A stretch of 52,774 nt of DNA from Paracoccaceae bacterium (GCA_024639125.1 JAHEJA010000022.1:33023-85796); one strand, 5' to 3'; shown: positions 1-8,543, numbered from the stretch's first letter. The notes: generated from the letters alone by a model not told the origin. Program-made: numbers and translations.

Positions 1-666
1 GAAAACATCCATCCTAGCAGTTGCGAAATTGGCTTTAATAATTGCTCTATGTGAACGGGTAAATGGATCCGCGTGACCGTTTCCATAATCAAACATCGAT
101 ATCTTAGCTTCGCCATCATACTGCGCTTGAGGGGCAACAATATCATCCTCATACGTTGGAACTCCAACGAAGCCATTTGCATAATAGTCACCGCCCTGAA
201 TGTCATACGTGAAGGGCATAACGTAATCATATGTCTGTTCGTAAAAATCATCACGACGTATGAGTTTATTTCCGTTAGTTCCGGTTGCAACCTGTCTTAA
301 TTCATATCCACAGAACAAAAACGTGCAGTTACTTGGTTGATAGAATTGGAATCCATCCGGAGCATGGGTTTCAAAATTCCCTGATATATCGGCAGTCACA
401 TCGCGCGAGCGCCAATCATCTAATAGATCAATCGTCCCATTTGCCTGCTTAATATCATCCCCATGTGGTTGGTTTGGATCTGTCACCACTGCAAACCCTT
501 TTAGTTCTTGCCTTGTATCCCCAGAATCAATCATGTCCTGCGTCGGCGCAGCTGCCCCCACAGGAAGGTAAATACGTCCCGTATTTTGTGATTGTCCCGG
601 TGCTGTTGTAGAACAGGCAGCTGTAAACAATGCGCTTGGTAAAATAAATGCAAATATAATTTTCAT
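1..666 (-). CDS. Secreted lipoprotein, possibly TbpB-like beta-barrel family (3' end outside window)
   Basis: An open frame starts at ATG 664-666 and stays open for 222 codons to the window edge, so the C-terminus is missing. The N-terminus (MKIIFAFILPSALFTAACST) is a lipoprotein-type signal with Cys18 as the probable lipidated residue. The mature part is polar, with two Cys in a short NCTFLFCGYE segment. The last visible part (FVGVPTYED, then GEAKISMFDYGNGHA and KANFATARMDVF) resembles, from memory, the small lipid-anchored beta-barrel proteins of roseobacters annotated as transferrin-binding-protein-like. That assignment is inference. The start is supported by AAAGGA about 7 bases upstream, which lies inside a hairpin (671-694). 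A surface ligand-binding role is possible but unproven. Confidence 0.6.
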   Translation of the reverse strand, partial: MKIIFAFILPSALFTAACSTTAPGQSQNTGRIYLPVGAAAPTQDMIDSGDTRQELKGFAVVTDPNQPHGDDIKQANGTIDLLDDWRSRDVTADISGNFETHAPDGFQFYQPSNCTFLFCGYELRQVATGTNGNKLIRRDDFYEQTYDYVMPFTYDIQGGDYYANGFVGVPTYEDDIVAPQAQYDGEAKISMFDYGNGHADPFTRSHRAIIKANFATARMDVF

Positions 667-670
667 AGTC

Positions 671-694
671 TATCCTTTCGTTTACAAAAGGATA
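671..694 (-). promoter_or_regulatory. Hairpin masking the ribosome binding site of the lipoprotein gene
   Basis: TATCCTTT (671-678) and AAAGGATA (687-694) are exact inverted repeats with an 8-base spacer. On the minus-strand transcript the 3' arm contains the AAAGGA Shine-Dalgarno of the gene starting at 666, so folding would hide it. The geometry is seen directly. Control of translation, for example by temperature or an antisense RNA, is inference. Confidence 0.45.
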
Positions 695-755
695 GAGGCA
701 CCCAGCACGCAAATGTATCACCCAATCAGGTGAAAATTTGGATAAATAGTGATAT

Positions 756-770
756 TATTTACGGTAAATA
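756..770. promoter_or_regulatory. 15-bp odd palindrome, candidate operator
   Basis: TATTTACGGTAAATA has 7-bp perfect arms around one central base. It lies about 90 bp upstream of the lipoprotein start and just beyond the 3' end of the paaG-like gene, in the expected promoter region of the lipoprotein gene. It looks like a dimeric repressor site, but I cannot name the regulator. Confidence 0.3.
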
Positions 771-783
771 TCCCAAGACGGGG

Positions 784-1560
784 TTAGCGTCCCTCAAATT
801 CAGCGGGTCTTTTTTGAAGAAATGCAAGAACGCCTTCTTTGAAATCACGGGTTTTGCCGCAACTGGATTGTAACTTGGCTTCCAATGCAAGCTGGTCTTC
901 TAACGTGTTATGCATCGATGCACGCATCGCTTCTTTGACATGCGCAAAGGCAACAGATGGACCCGTGGCAAGATGCGTGGCACGGGCTTTCCAAGTCTGT
1001 TCAAACACATCATCCTCGACCGCTTCCCAAATTAGGCCCCATTGATCGGCTTGCTCTGCTGTGATCTTTTCGGCAAACAAAGACGCGCCAATCGATTTGG
1101 CCATACCCATCGTGCGCGGCATAATATATGTTCCCCCCGCATCAGGAATAAGCCCGATACGCGTGAACGCCTGAAGCAAATAGGAACTTTTGGCAGCGAT
1201 AACAACATCAGCCGCCAAAGCAAGGTTCGCCCCTGCCCCCGCCGCTGGACCATTCAAAGCCGTGATCGTCGGCACAGGGCAATTCATGATCGCATAAAGC
1301 ATCGGTTCGTATTCGTCGCGCAATGTACGTTCTAGATCAATATCAGCAACATTCACACGGTCCCCTAGGTCCTGACCAGAACAGAACGCGCGCCCATTGC
1401 CAGAAATAACCACAACGCGGGCTTTTTTGCCTAATTCGTTCACAGCCGACGTAATTTCCGCCCGCATTTGGCTATTAAGCGCGTTCATCTTGTCAGGACG
1501 ATTTAGAAATACGGTCCCGATGTTATTAGATAAAGAAACTTCGATCGTTTGATAGTCCAT
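784..1560 (-). CDS. paaG: Enoyl-CoA hydratase/isomerase, PaaG-like
   Basis: Crotonase-fold protein of 258 residues. The closest family I recognise is PaaG, the 1,2-epoxyphenylacetyl-CoA isomerase of aerobic phenylacetate breakdown. Supporting motifs are FLNRPDKMNALN near the N-terminus, the first oxyanion-hole segment AFCSGQDLGDR, the second oxyanion segment NGPAAGAGANLALAADVVIA, and GLIPDAGGTYIMPR. The tail FLQKRPAEFEGR matches the PaaG ending. ATG 1558-1560 is preferred because GAGG lies just upstream; the longer frame adds an unconserved leader. No other paa genes are in the window, so it may act as a more general enoyl-CoA isomerase or hydratase. Confidence 0.75.
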   Translation of the reverse strand: MDYQTIEVSLSNNIGTVFLNRPDKMNALNSQMRAEITSAVNELGKKARVVVISGNGRAFCSGQDLGDRVNVADIDLERTLRDEYEPMLYAIMNCPVPTITALNGPAAGAGANLALAADVVIAAKSSYLLQAFTRIGLIPDAGGTYIMPRTMGMAKSIGASLFAEKITAEQADQWGLIWEAVEDDVFEQTWKARATHLATGPSVAFAHVKEAMRASMHNTLEDQLALEAKLQSSCGKTRDFKEGVLAFLQKRPAEFEGR

Positions 1561-1626
1561 AGCGCCCTCGTAATAGCTTGGCCCCATCCTGCAAAAGCGG
1601 ACCAAAGATGCAACGCATACCTTGCG

Positions 1627-2082
1627 TCAGTCTTTTAACAATTCATCCAAACGGCGTTTTTCGTCATCGCTTAAATCCGATTGAAGCGCCTGAGACGCCC
1701 GCGACCGACCCCGCAGATAAATGCCTCCAAAGAGTAAGGCCAACAGTAACATCAATGGTCCAGACAACCATAGTATTCTGTTTGCGCCCCCTGCCGTCGG
1801 ACGCAGCAATGCGAATTCACCGTAACGCTCCACAATAAACGTTTTGACTTCGTCGTTACTGTCGCCTTTGACCAAACGTTCGCGCACAATCAACCTAAGA
1901 TCGCGCGCGAGCGATGCGTTACTGTCGTCAATGCTTTCGTTTTGACACACTAGACACCGCAAATCTTTCGAAATTTCGCGCGCCCGCGCTTCAAGTGCAG
2001 GATCAGACAAGACTTCGTCAGGTTGCACCGCCAGTGCTATATTTGGCAATAACAGTACAATGATCAATAACAGCTTTTTCAT
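1627..2082 (-). CDS. ccmH: Cytochrome c maturation protein CcmH
   Basis: Periplasmic, membrane-anchored thiol-disulfide protein that reduces apocytochrome c before heme ligation. It has 151 residues: an N-terminal signal or anchor (residues 1-18), the diagnostic LRCLVCQ motif with redox Cys43 and Cys46 followed by NESIDDSNA, and one C-terminal membrane segment (about 104-125). This is the short CcmH/CycL form without a fused TPR domain. It starts inside the end of ccmF (4-bp ATGA-type overlap), so the two are translationally coupled. No ccmI or ccmG is in the window. Confidence 0.93.
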   Translation of the reverse strand: MKKLLLIIVLLLPNIALAVQPDEVLSDPALEARAREISKDLRCLVCQNESIDDSNASLARDLRLIVRERLVKGDSNDEVKTFIVERYGEFALLRPTAGGANRILWLSGPLMLLLALLFGGIYLRGRSRASQALQSDLSDDEKRRLDELLKD

Positions 2083-4067
2083 TCTGCCGGGTGTCCCTGA
2101 ACAGGTGCTTGTTTTTTAGCACCTGCTGCCACGCGAAAACGTCGATCAGTAAGACTTAGGAACCCACCAAGGGCCATCAAAAGCGCACCTGCCCAAATCC
2201 AATTAGCCAATGGTTTGATATAGGTACGCACAGCCCATCCACCGTCATTTTGTGGATCGCCTATCACCACATAAAGATCACGCAAAAAACGATAATCAAT
2301 CGCGGCCTCTGTTGTTGGCATTTGCGCAACAGGATAGACCCGTTTTTCTGGGAAAACTGTGGCTATTTTCGTACCATTATCAAACACGGAGACCTCTGCC
2401 ATGGTGGTAAAGTAGTTCGGTCCGCGGCTATCTGCAACATCATCAAGCGTGAACGAATAATGACCAAGCGACCAGGATTCACCAATTTGAACGGTTCGAA
2501 TATCCTCTTGTTCCCAGGCCATCAGACCCGCAATAGCAAACATGGTCACGCCCAATCCTGAGTGGGCGAAAAACTTGCCCCAATCAGACCGCGGTAAGCG
2601 TATCAACCGGCGAAAATCACCGGTTTTTCCAAGACGGCTATAGATATCGATTGATGCTCCAAAGACAATCCAAGCGCCTAGAAACAAACCTATTGGCCCC
2701 TGAAGGCTTTTGCCAGTTTGCATCGCCCAAACCAATCCAGCCAAAGCAATTGCCAAAGCAAACGCATACCGCAGCTTTTTGATGGTCTGACCAATTTTTC
2801 CACGCTTCCACGGCAGCATTGCACCAATGGGCAAGAAAATCCCCAAAGCGACCATAAACGGTGTAAAGGCCAGATTAAAGAAAGGCGCCCCGACACTTAA
2901 TTTGCGATCAAAGAACATCTCGGCAAACAGTGGCCACATGGTCCCGACAAAGACGACCAAACACGATACTGCTAGGAAAATATTATTCAGCACCAAACCG
3001 CTTTCACGGCTCACAAAGGAAAAGACGCCCTTGGCTTCTAGTGCGCTCGCGCGGAACGCAAATAGCGTTAAAGCACCACCAACAAAAAAGCCCATAATCA
3101 TAAGGATGAACACGCCGCGCTCTGGATCATTGGCAAAGGCATGCACCGATGTCAAAAGACCCGAACGTACAATGAATGTGCCCATTAATGAAAACCCGAA
3201 TGCCAAGATTGCCAACAATATTGTCCAGCTCTTAAGGCTTTCACGCTTTTCGACAACAATTGCGGAATGCAACAAAGCTGCCGCAAAGAGCCATGGCATA
3301 AAGGATGCGTTTTCCACCGGATCCCAGAACCAGAAACCACCCCAACCAAGTTCGTAATAGGCCCACCAGCTTCCTAATGCGATACCAATGGTCAAAAACA
3401 CCCATGCCGCCAAAGTCCAAGGCCGCACCCAACGCGCCCAAGCGGCATCAATGCGTCCTTCGATCAAAGCCGCAACAGCAAACGAAAACGCCATGCTTAG
3501 GCCAACATATCCAAGGTAAAGAAACGGAGGATGAAACGCCAAACCGGGATCCTGAAGGAGTGGATTAAGATCCTGCCCATCAAAAGGCGGCGTCTGCAAT
3601 CGCACAAACGGGTTCGAGGTGAATATAATAAACGCCAAGAACGCCGTTCCAATTGCCCCCTGCACCGCTATGACCCGTGCCTTAAGTGTCATGGGCAGAT
3701 TATTACCGAACCAAGCAGCCGTGCCACCAAATAACGCAAGGATGAGCACCCAAAGCAACATCGACCCTTCGTGATTGCCCCAAACACCAGAGATTTTATA
3801 CAACATTGGCTTGGCTGAATGCGAATTCAACACGACCAATCGCAATGAAAAATCTGATGTTACAAAGGCAACGGTCAGCGCCCCAAACGCCACCAAAAGT
3901 AACAAAAGCTGTGCCGATGCCGCAGGAACTGCCAGCGCCATCAAGCTATATTTACGTTTGTGCGCCCCATACAAAGGAACAACGGCTTGTAAACAAGCAA
4001 CGAAGAAGGCCAAGATTAAGGCAAAGTGTCCGAGTTCTACTATCATACCGGCGAATATAGGCAGCAT
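2079..4067 (-). CDS. ccmF: Heme lyase subunit CcmF
   Basis: Integral membrane component of the System I heme lyase, joining heme from holo-CcmE to the CxxCH cysteines of apocytochrome c. The 662-residue protein is of normal length, with many membrane segments. It carries the tryptophan-rich WWD heme-handling region (GSWWAYYELGWGGFWFWDP) followed by VENASFMPWL. It runs in the same direction as ccmH (overlapping) and ccmE, but is separated from ccmE by the two lysis genes. The C-terminal periplasmic part around VYPVAQMPTTEAAID and the last membrane segment are typical of the family. Confidence 0.95.
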   Translation of the reverse strand: MLPIFAGMIVELGHFALILAFFVACLQAVVPLYGAHKRKYSLMALAVPAASAQLLLLLVAFGALTVAFVTSDFSLRLVVLNSHSAKPMLYKISGVWGNHEGSMLLWVLILALFGGTAAWFGNNLPMTLKARVIAVQGAIGTAFLAFIIFTSNPFVRLQTPPFDGQDLNPLLQDPGLAFHPPFLYLGYVGLSMAFSFAVAALIEGRIDAAWARWVRPWTLAAWVFLTIGIALGSWWAYYELGWGGFWFWDPVENASFMPWLFAAALLHSAIVVEKRESLKSWTILLAILAFGFSLMGTFIVRSGLLTSVHAFANDPERGVFILMIMGFFVGGALTLFAFRASALEAKGVFSFVSRESGLVLNNIFLAVSCLVVFVGTMWPLFAEMFFDRKLSVGAPFFNLAFTPFMVALGIFLPIGAMLPWKRGKIGQTIKKLRYAFALAIALAGLVWAMQTGKSLQGPIGLFLGAWIVFGASIDIYSRLGKTGDFRRLIRLPRSDWGKFFAHSGLGVTMFAIAGLMAWEQEDIRTVQIGESWSLGHYSFTLDDVADSRGPNYFTTMAEVSVFDNGTKIATVFPEKRVYPVAQMPTTEAAIDYRFLRDLYVVIGDPQNDGGWAVRTYIKPLANWIWAGALLMALGGFLSLTDRRFRVAAGAKKQAPVQGHPAE

Positions 4068-4111
4068 TTGCGCAACTGACCATGTATATTTAACGCCTAT
4101 TTTGTCGCGGC

Positions 4112-4657
4112 TTATGAATTTTTTGTGAGCCAGTCTTGAAAGGCTCGGTTTTGATGGTTGGAATTGGTAATTTCTGACGACACATTGGCGGGTTCTTCTG
4201 CTGTTTGCGAATTTAAAATAGCAATATTGGCGTTAACCTTTTTCGCCAAATCAATCGTGTGATCCATGGATTTGCGAAACTCTTGGCCTTTGGTTTGATG
4301 ACGCGCGCCAAAATAAAAGGACACAATCGCCCCGAGAAGCCACCATAAGGGTTCTGGAACCAATGCAATCCCTTGCATTCGGCTTGCAAACCAAATTGGG
4401 TCGACCATTGCCGCGCCAAACAATCCAATAACCCCCAAGGCCATCATAGGGCGCGGCAGACGGTTTATTCCATCAATCACCTGATCAAACCAAGATCTTT
4501 TTTGATTTGTGAATTCCTGGGCAAATTGTCCAAGCGATGCGGCCCGTAAATCAAATGCGCGTTTAGCACTGGCTTCTTGGTTCTCACGAAAGATTTCGAT
4601 GCCTTTATACATGTGACCGCCCGTAACCAACCTAAGTGCCGATTGTATTAGTCCCAT
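4112..4657 (-). CDS. GTA-type holin (3-TM holin family)
   Basis: Small inner-membrane protein of 181 residues matching, from memory, the family named holin of 3TMs for gene-transfer release, needed with an endolysin to lyse gene transfer agent producers. A charged N-terminal part is followed by hydrophobic segments (about residues 69-92 and 102-119) separated by the family hallmark MVDPIWFASRMQGIALVPEP, then FYFGARHQTKGQEF. AAAGGA stands about 7 bases before the start. The first bases overlap the end of the endolysin gene by 10 bp, so the pair is coupled. Its position between ccmE and ccmF, without phage structural genes, argues for a domesticated lysis cassette rather than a prophage. Confidence 0.85.
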   Translation of the reverse strand: MGLIQSALRLVTGGHMYKGIEIFRENQEASAKRAFDLRAASLGQFAQEFTNQKRSWFDQVIDGINRLPRPMMALGVIGLFGAAMVDPIWFASRMQGIALVPEPLWWLLGAIVSFYFGARHQTKGQEFRKSMDHTIDLAKKVNANIAILNSQTAEEPANVSSEITNSNHQNRAFQDWLTKNS

Positions 4658-5259
4658 TGCGCTATCCTTTGATGAAATTCGGTTTCTGTCATGTGGTATT
4701 TGGGCGAAAGAAAGCTTTCAGCGCGCATAATCCAGCCCCCTTTGCTATTGGCACGACTGCGGGCAAATTTCCTAAGACTGGGGCGCTTGTCCCCTAAACG
4801 GAAATAGTATTCTCGCCTTTCGATGCTATAAACATCGCGCATAGGAAAACCCCGATTATGAATTAAGGTATTAACGTAATCTATTGTTTTTGGACCTATA
4901 ACACCGTCAACCACCAACGTATTTTCGACCAAATTAGCCGAAGTTTGTAAAATTTTTACAGCATTGCCGCCGGCATTCACGCTCATGTCAAATAGAACAG
5001 CATGAAGAGACGGATGTAATTCGTGAAGCCTTGGTTTGAAAAAATAATGTTTACAAAATATGTCGGCGGCTTCTGATTTGGTCAATTTACGCAAATCATC
5101 AGTGGTGACAGCTTTCCCAAATTTCCCGCGATAGCCCACGGACTTTAATGTGCTTAACGTAACCCCGAAATTTGTAGCACCTCCTGGATCATCAGGATCA
5201 TTTACGTACCCGCCTTCGGTCGCAACTATTTCTTGGGCAAGTGATTGTATATCTTGCAT
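4648..5259 (-). CDS. GTA-type endolysin, glycoside hydrolase 108 muramidase
   Basis: Peptidoglycan hydrolase of 203 residues. The N-terminal catalytic motif TEGGYVNDPDDPGGATNFGV, with Glu15 as probable acid, is that of the GH108 N-acetylmuramidases. A C-terminal putative peptidoglycan-binding region follows (about residues 95-190, including VDGVIGPKTIDYVN). There is no evident signal peptide, which fits export through the adjacent holin. ATG at 5257-5259 is chosen because GAGGG lies 7 bases upstream; a longer frame to 5286 reads through that SD. In Rhodobacter capsulatus, homologous lysis genes release GTA particles, and I infer the same role here. Confidence 0.85.
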   Translation of the reverse strand: MQDIQSLAQEIVATEGGYVNDPDDPGGATNFGVTLSTLKSVGYRGKFGKAVTTDDLRKLTKSEAADIFCKHYFFKPRLHELHPSLHAVLFDMSVNAGGNAVKILQTSANLVENTLVVDGVIGPKTIDYVNTLIHNRGFPMRDVYSIERREYYFRLGDKRPSLRKFARSRANSKGGWIMRAESFLSPKYHMTETEFHQRIAQWD

Positions 5260-5328
5260 AAAAAAACCCTCGGATGATGTCACCAAAGGGTCTGTTCAGA
5301 AGGTTAATTCAATATAAACCTAGCGCCC

Positions 5329-5772
5329 TTAGCTGTCGGGTGCTTGATACACACCCTGTTCTTTTAGGGCATCTACAACTTCTTTTGGCATATAGGTTTC
5401 ATCATGTTTTGCCAAAATTTCAGTGGCTTGGAACGTACCATCAATAAAGCTACCTGTGCCAACCATCCCTTGGTTTTCACCAAAAAGATCAGGCAACACA
5501 CCTGTGTAGGTGACAGCCACTGTCGCGCCGCCATCTGTTACATTGAAAGAGATCGTTTCGCCTTCGCCACGAACCAAAGACCCGTCTGCGACCAAACCAC
5601 CAATCCGAAATACTTCGTTTGGTGATGGCGGGGCTGCGACAACTTCGGAAGGTGATTTGAAAAAATTGATACCATCGCGCATTGCGTACCCAATCAACCC
5701 TGTTGCAAGGGTCAAGGCAACGAAAGCAAGCACGATAATCTGAATACGGCGGCGTTTCTTAAGGCTTCTCAT
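5329..5772 (-). CDS. ccmE: Periplasmic heme chaperone CcmE
   Basis: Membrane-tethered OB-fold protein that covalently binds heme and delivers it to CcmF. It has 147 residues: a basic N-terminus, one anchor helix (about 11-31), a beta domain starting FRIGGLVADGSLVRG, and the heme-binding motif AKHDETYMPKEV with His123 as the covalent attachment residue and the following Tyr (Y127) as probable axial ligand. Length and motif are standard. It lies 15 bases downstream of argC on the same strand and upstream of the lysis pair. Confidence 0.95.
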   Translation of the reverse strand: MRSLKKRRRIQIIVLAFVALTLATGLIGYAMRDGINFFKSPSEVVAAPPSPNEVFRIGGLVADGSLVRGEGETISFNVTDGGATVAVTYTGVLPDLFGENQGMVGTGSFIDGTFQATEILAKHDETYMPKEVVDALKEQGVYQAPDS

Positions 5773-5787
5773 CAGCTCTCTCAGGTT

Positions 5788-6816
5788 TTAGGGGAAGCAA
5801 GGAACTTGCATTAACCCAGTTGTTTCCTCTTCACCTAACATCAAATTCGCATTTTGCAATGCTTGGCCGCTGCTTCCCTTGGTCAGGTTATCCAAAGCAG
5901 CAACAATAATTGCACGTCCCGCAATACGATCGCCTGTGACACCTATGTGACAAAAATTAGATGCACGCACATGATGGGTGCTAGGTGTTTCCCCAAACGG
6001 CAGCACGTGAATAAACGGTTCTGCCTCGTATTGCGCGCAAAGTGTTTCATAGACCTTGTGCGGATCGCCTTTTACATAGGTGGTCGCCAAAATTCCACGA
6101 TTTGCAGGAATAAGATGCGGGGTGAATTGCACACGCACGTCTTGACCGGCAAGACGCGAAAATTCTTGGTCAAATTCGCCTAAATGACGATGTGTTCCAC
6201 CCACGGCATAGGCATTATAGCCTTCTGACAATTCAGCATGCAGCAAGTTTTCCTTTAAACTTCTGCCCGCACCGGACACAGCGCATTTCATGTCCAAAAT
6301 AATATCATTCAGGTCAATCACCTTGTTGGCGACCAATGGACGCAAAACATATTGCCCTGTCGCCGCATTGCAGCCTGTTCCAGCGACCAATGTAGCTTTT
6401 GCAATCTCGTCACGGTAAAATTCCGTAAGTCCATAAACGGCCTCGGCCTGCCGATCCAATGCTGCGTGTGGATTTCCGTACCATTTTTCATAATCGCTCG
6501 GATCCCGAAGTCGGAAATCAGCACTTAGATCAACCACTTTTAGGGTCGGTGGTAAATCCCGAATAACCTCTTGCGATGTTTTATGAGGCAAGGCGCAAAA
6601 ACACAGATCAACTTTAGAAAAATCAACCTGATCTATCGTGACAAGGTCAGGTAATTTAAGGTGGCGTAAATGCGGATAAACTTGCGCCATTGAATGCCCC
6701 GCCTTGGAATTTGCCACCAAATACGCCAGTTCCATATTTGGATGAAGCGCGATCAAGCGGATAAGTTCGGCGCCTGTGTAACCTGATGCACCGATGATTG
6801 CGATTTGATGAGCCAT
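5788..6816 (-). CDS. argC: N-acetyl-gamma-glutamyl-phosphate reductase
   Basis: Third step of arginine synthesis: NADPH-dependent reduction of N-acetylglutamyl phosphate to the semialdehyde. The 342-residue protein begins with the Rossmann motif [18 protein letters not shown], as in full-length (class I) ArgC. Further motifs are [23 protein letters not shown], and the catalytic cysteine segment AGTGCNAATG (Cys149), a variant of the usual GCYPT. The probable catalytic His lies in [15 protein letters not shown]. It sits between murI and ccmE on the same strand, 20 bases after murI. Confidence 0.94.
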   Translation of the reverse strand: MAHQIAIIGASGYTGAELIRLIALHPNMELAYLVANSKAGHSMAQVYPHLRHLKLPDLVTIDQVDFSKVDLCFCALPHKTSQEVIRDLPPTLKVVDLSADFRLRDPSDYEKWYGNPHAALDRQAEAVYGLTEFYRDEIAKATLVAGTGCNAATGQYVLRPLVANKVIDLNDIILDMKCAVSGAGRSLKENLLHAELSEGYNAYAVGGTHRHLGEFDQEFSRLAGQDVRVQFTPHLIPANRGILATTYVKGDPHKVYETLCAQYEAEPFIHVLPFGETPSTHHVRASNFCHIGVTGDRIAGRAIIVAALDNLTKGSSGQALQNANLMLGEEETTGLMQVPCFP

Positions 6817-6836
6817 GTTGCCCTCCGAAAAAAGGA

Positions 6837-7649
6837 TTATGCCGCTTGGAACTGAATGTCTTTGCGTAGGAACTGGGTTGCACGTGCGGACACGCGTTTG
6901 GGGTCACCCGTTGTCAAAAATTTCGCCACAGTTCCCGCGCCACGCATATTGGGATGCCGGTTCAAATAATCTTGGAGGCTGGCTGCGACCAGATTGGCTT
7001 GGGAAAATACGCGTACATCTTGTCCAAGGGCGTCTTGGAATGTGTCTTGCATCAAGGGATAGTGCGTACAGCCCAAAATCGCTGCCTCGGGTTTGGGCAT
7101 TTTGCGTTTGAGCGCGTCAACGTGGCTTCGAACCAAGGCTTCGGCCAAAATCATATCGCCATCTTCGATTGCATCTACGACACCACCACAGCTCTGGGCT
7201 TCGACGTCGACACCCACAGCACGAAATGCAAGCTCACGTTGAAACGCACGGCTCGCAACAGTGGCAGGCGTTGCGAACAACGCTACATGTTTTACAGCGA
7301 CCTCACGGGGTGGCGAATTATCCCCCCACTGACGTTCCGTAAGTGCTTCGATTAATGGAACAAAAACGCCCAACACGCGCTTATCCTTGGGAAGCCAGCT
7401 TTCTTGCATACGGCGCAATGCGGCTGCAGAGGCAGTGTTACAGGCCAAAATAACCAGATCACACCCCTCTTGCCACAGACGTTCAACGGCTTTGGTGGTT
7501 AGGTTATAGACATCATCCGCGTCACGAACCCCATAGGGTGCATTTGCATTGTCTCCTAAATAGACCAAAGGTTGATCGGGCAACTGCTGGGCAACGGCAT
7601 TCCAAACAGTCAATCCACCAAGACCAGAATCAAAAATACCAACTGCCAT
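6837..7649 (-). CDS. murI: Glutamate racemase
   Basis: Cofactor-independent racemase supplying D-glutamate for peptidoglycan. The protein starts [15 protein letters not shown] and carries both catalytic cysteine motifs, ILACNTASA and LGCTHYPL, plus the substrate-binding NAPYG. A frame from GTG 7658 exists, but ATG 7647-7649 is preferred: it begins the conserved family N-terminus and has AAGG 10 bases upstream. The resulting length of 270 residues is normal. It lies 15 bases after the acyltransferase stop, in the same transcription direction. Confidence 0.93.
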   Translation of the reverse strand: MAVGIFDSGLGGLTVWNAVAQQLPDQPLVYLGDNANAPYGVRDADDVYNLTTKAVERLWQEGCDLVILACNTASAAALRRMQESWLPKDKRVLGVFVPLIEALTERQWGDNSPPREVAVKHVALFATPATVASRAFQRELAFRAVGVDVEAQSCGGVVDAIEDGDMILAEALVRSHVDALKRKMPKPEAAILGCTHYPLMQDTFQDALGQDVRVFSQANLVAASLQDYLNRHPNMRGAGTVAKFLTTGDPKRVSARATQFLRKDIQFQAA

Positions 7650-7664
7650 GTTTTTCACGCCTTG

Positions 7665-8543
7665 CTATGTTTTATGCTGACCCTCGAATTCGAACCCGTA
7701 GTCATAGGATTTCAGCGGTGTTGTAGACAATTCATAAGTCGAACGACGTAGATAGTCCATGAGTGCCTTTGCATCTTTTGCGCGTAGGTCAATCTCTTCT
7801 CGTGGAATTGGTTTCCCAATGGAAACACGCACAGGTGTATCAACACGATTTTTGAACTCTTTGATCAAAAGTCCCATACGCAGCGTATTGTGCAGATGCG
7901 ACGCAATTTGAAACAGTCGGCTGGTATGGCCTTCGAAATAAATAGGGACCACAGTTGCATTGGATTTTGCAATCATACGCGCGGTGAATTTACGCCAACC
8001 TGGGTCCATAGGATGCGAAAACGGAGTTGCCGATGTGGAAACCGTTCCGCCAGGAAACACCCCTATTGCACCGCCATCCCGTAAATAATCCAACGCAATT
8101 TTACGCGTTTCAATATTTAGTTTCACGGCGTCTTTGGTATCATCAAACGAAATCGGCAAAATGATCCGGTTTATGTCTTCTGCTTTGCGGAACACTTTAT
8201 TAGCAAGAATGCGGAAATCACCGCGCAGCGTCGACAGGATATAGCCAAGCATCAGGCCATCAAGAATGCCATACGGGTGATTGGCAATCAGGATCAAAGG
8301 ACCATCTTTTGGGATGTTGTCCAGATCACCCTGAACAATATCAAGACTAAGCCCATAGCGTTCCACAATAACTTGCCAGAAATCCTTGCCCGAGGCGACA
8401 TCACGATCATAGCCTCTTGCACGACGGATAAGCCGCAACCGACCTGTCGTGTTTTCCAACAGCTTAATAATAGCACGCCCACCTTTGGATCGTGCAGAGT
8501 GCGCGTAACTAATATCGCGTGCGATTTCTCTTTGACTATTCAT
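7665..8543 (-). CDS. PlsC-type lysophospholipid acyltransferase family protein
   Basis: Cytoplasmic or peripheral membrane acyltransferase of 292 residues. The catalytic block is ANHPYGILDGL, an H-x5-D form with His89 and Asp95. The usual substrate-binding FPEGT block appears as FPGGTVS (about 163-169), so the Glu is replaced by Gly. IILPISFDD and ATVVPIYFEGHTS correspond to later family blocks. The variant suggests a subgroup distinct from canonical 1-acylglycerol-3-phosphate acyltransferases, perhaps an ornithine-lipid or phospholipid remodelling enzyme. Substrate is unknown. Confidence 0.75.
   Translation of the reverse strand: MNSQREIARDISYAHSARSKGGRAIIKLLENTTGRLRLIRRARGYDRDVASGKDFWQVIVERYGLSLDIVQGDLDNIPKDGPLILIANHPYGILDGLMLGYILSTLRGDFRILANKVFRKAEDINRIILPISFDDTKDAVKLNIETRKIALDYLRDGGAIGVFPGGTVSTSATPFSHPMDPGWRKFTARMIAKSNATVVPIYFEGHTSRLFQIASHLHNTLRMGLLIKEFKNRVDTPVRVSIGKPIPREEIDLRAKDAKALMDYLRRSTYELSTTPLKSYDYGFEFEGQHKT

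Noticed and set aside
73-300. Plus-strand 75-codon frame
   Set aside because: It lies antisense to the lipoprotein gene, which has a signal peptide and SD; no SD or recognisable motif on the plus strand.
784-1560. Full phenylacetate degradation locus
   Set aside because: Only the PaaG-like gene is present; neighbours belong to cytochrome c maturation.
4112-5259. Prophage remnant
   Set aside because: Only holin and endolysin are present, intact and coupled, in the middle of a core operon; no integrase, capsid, tail or att repeats. A GTA lysis cassette fits better.
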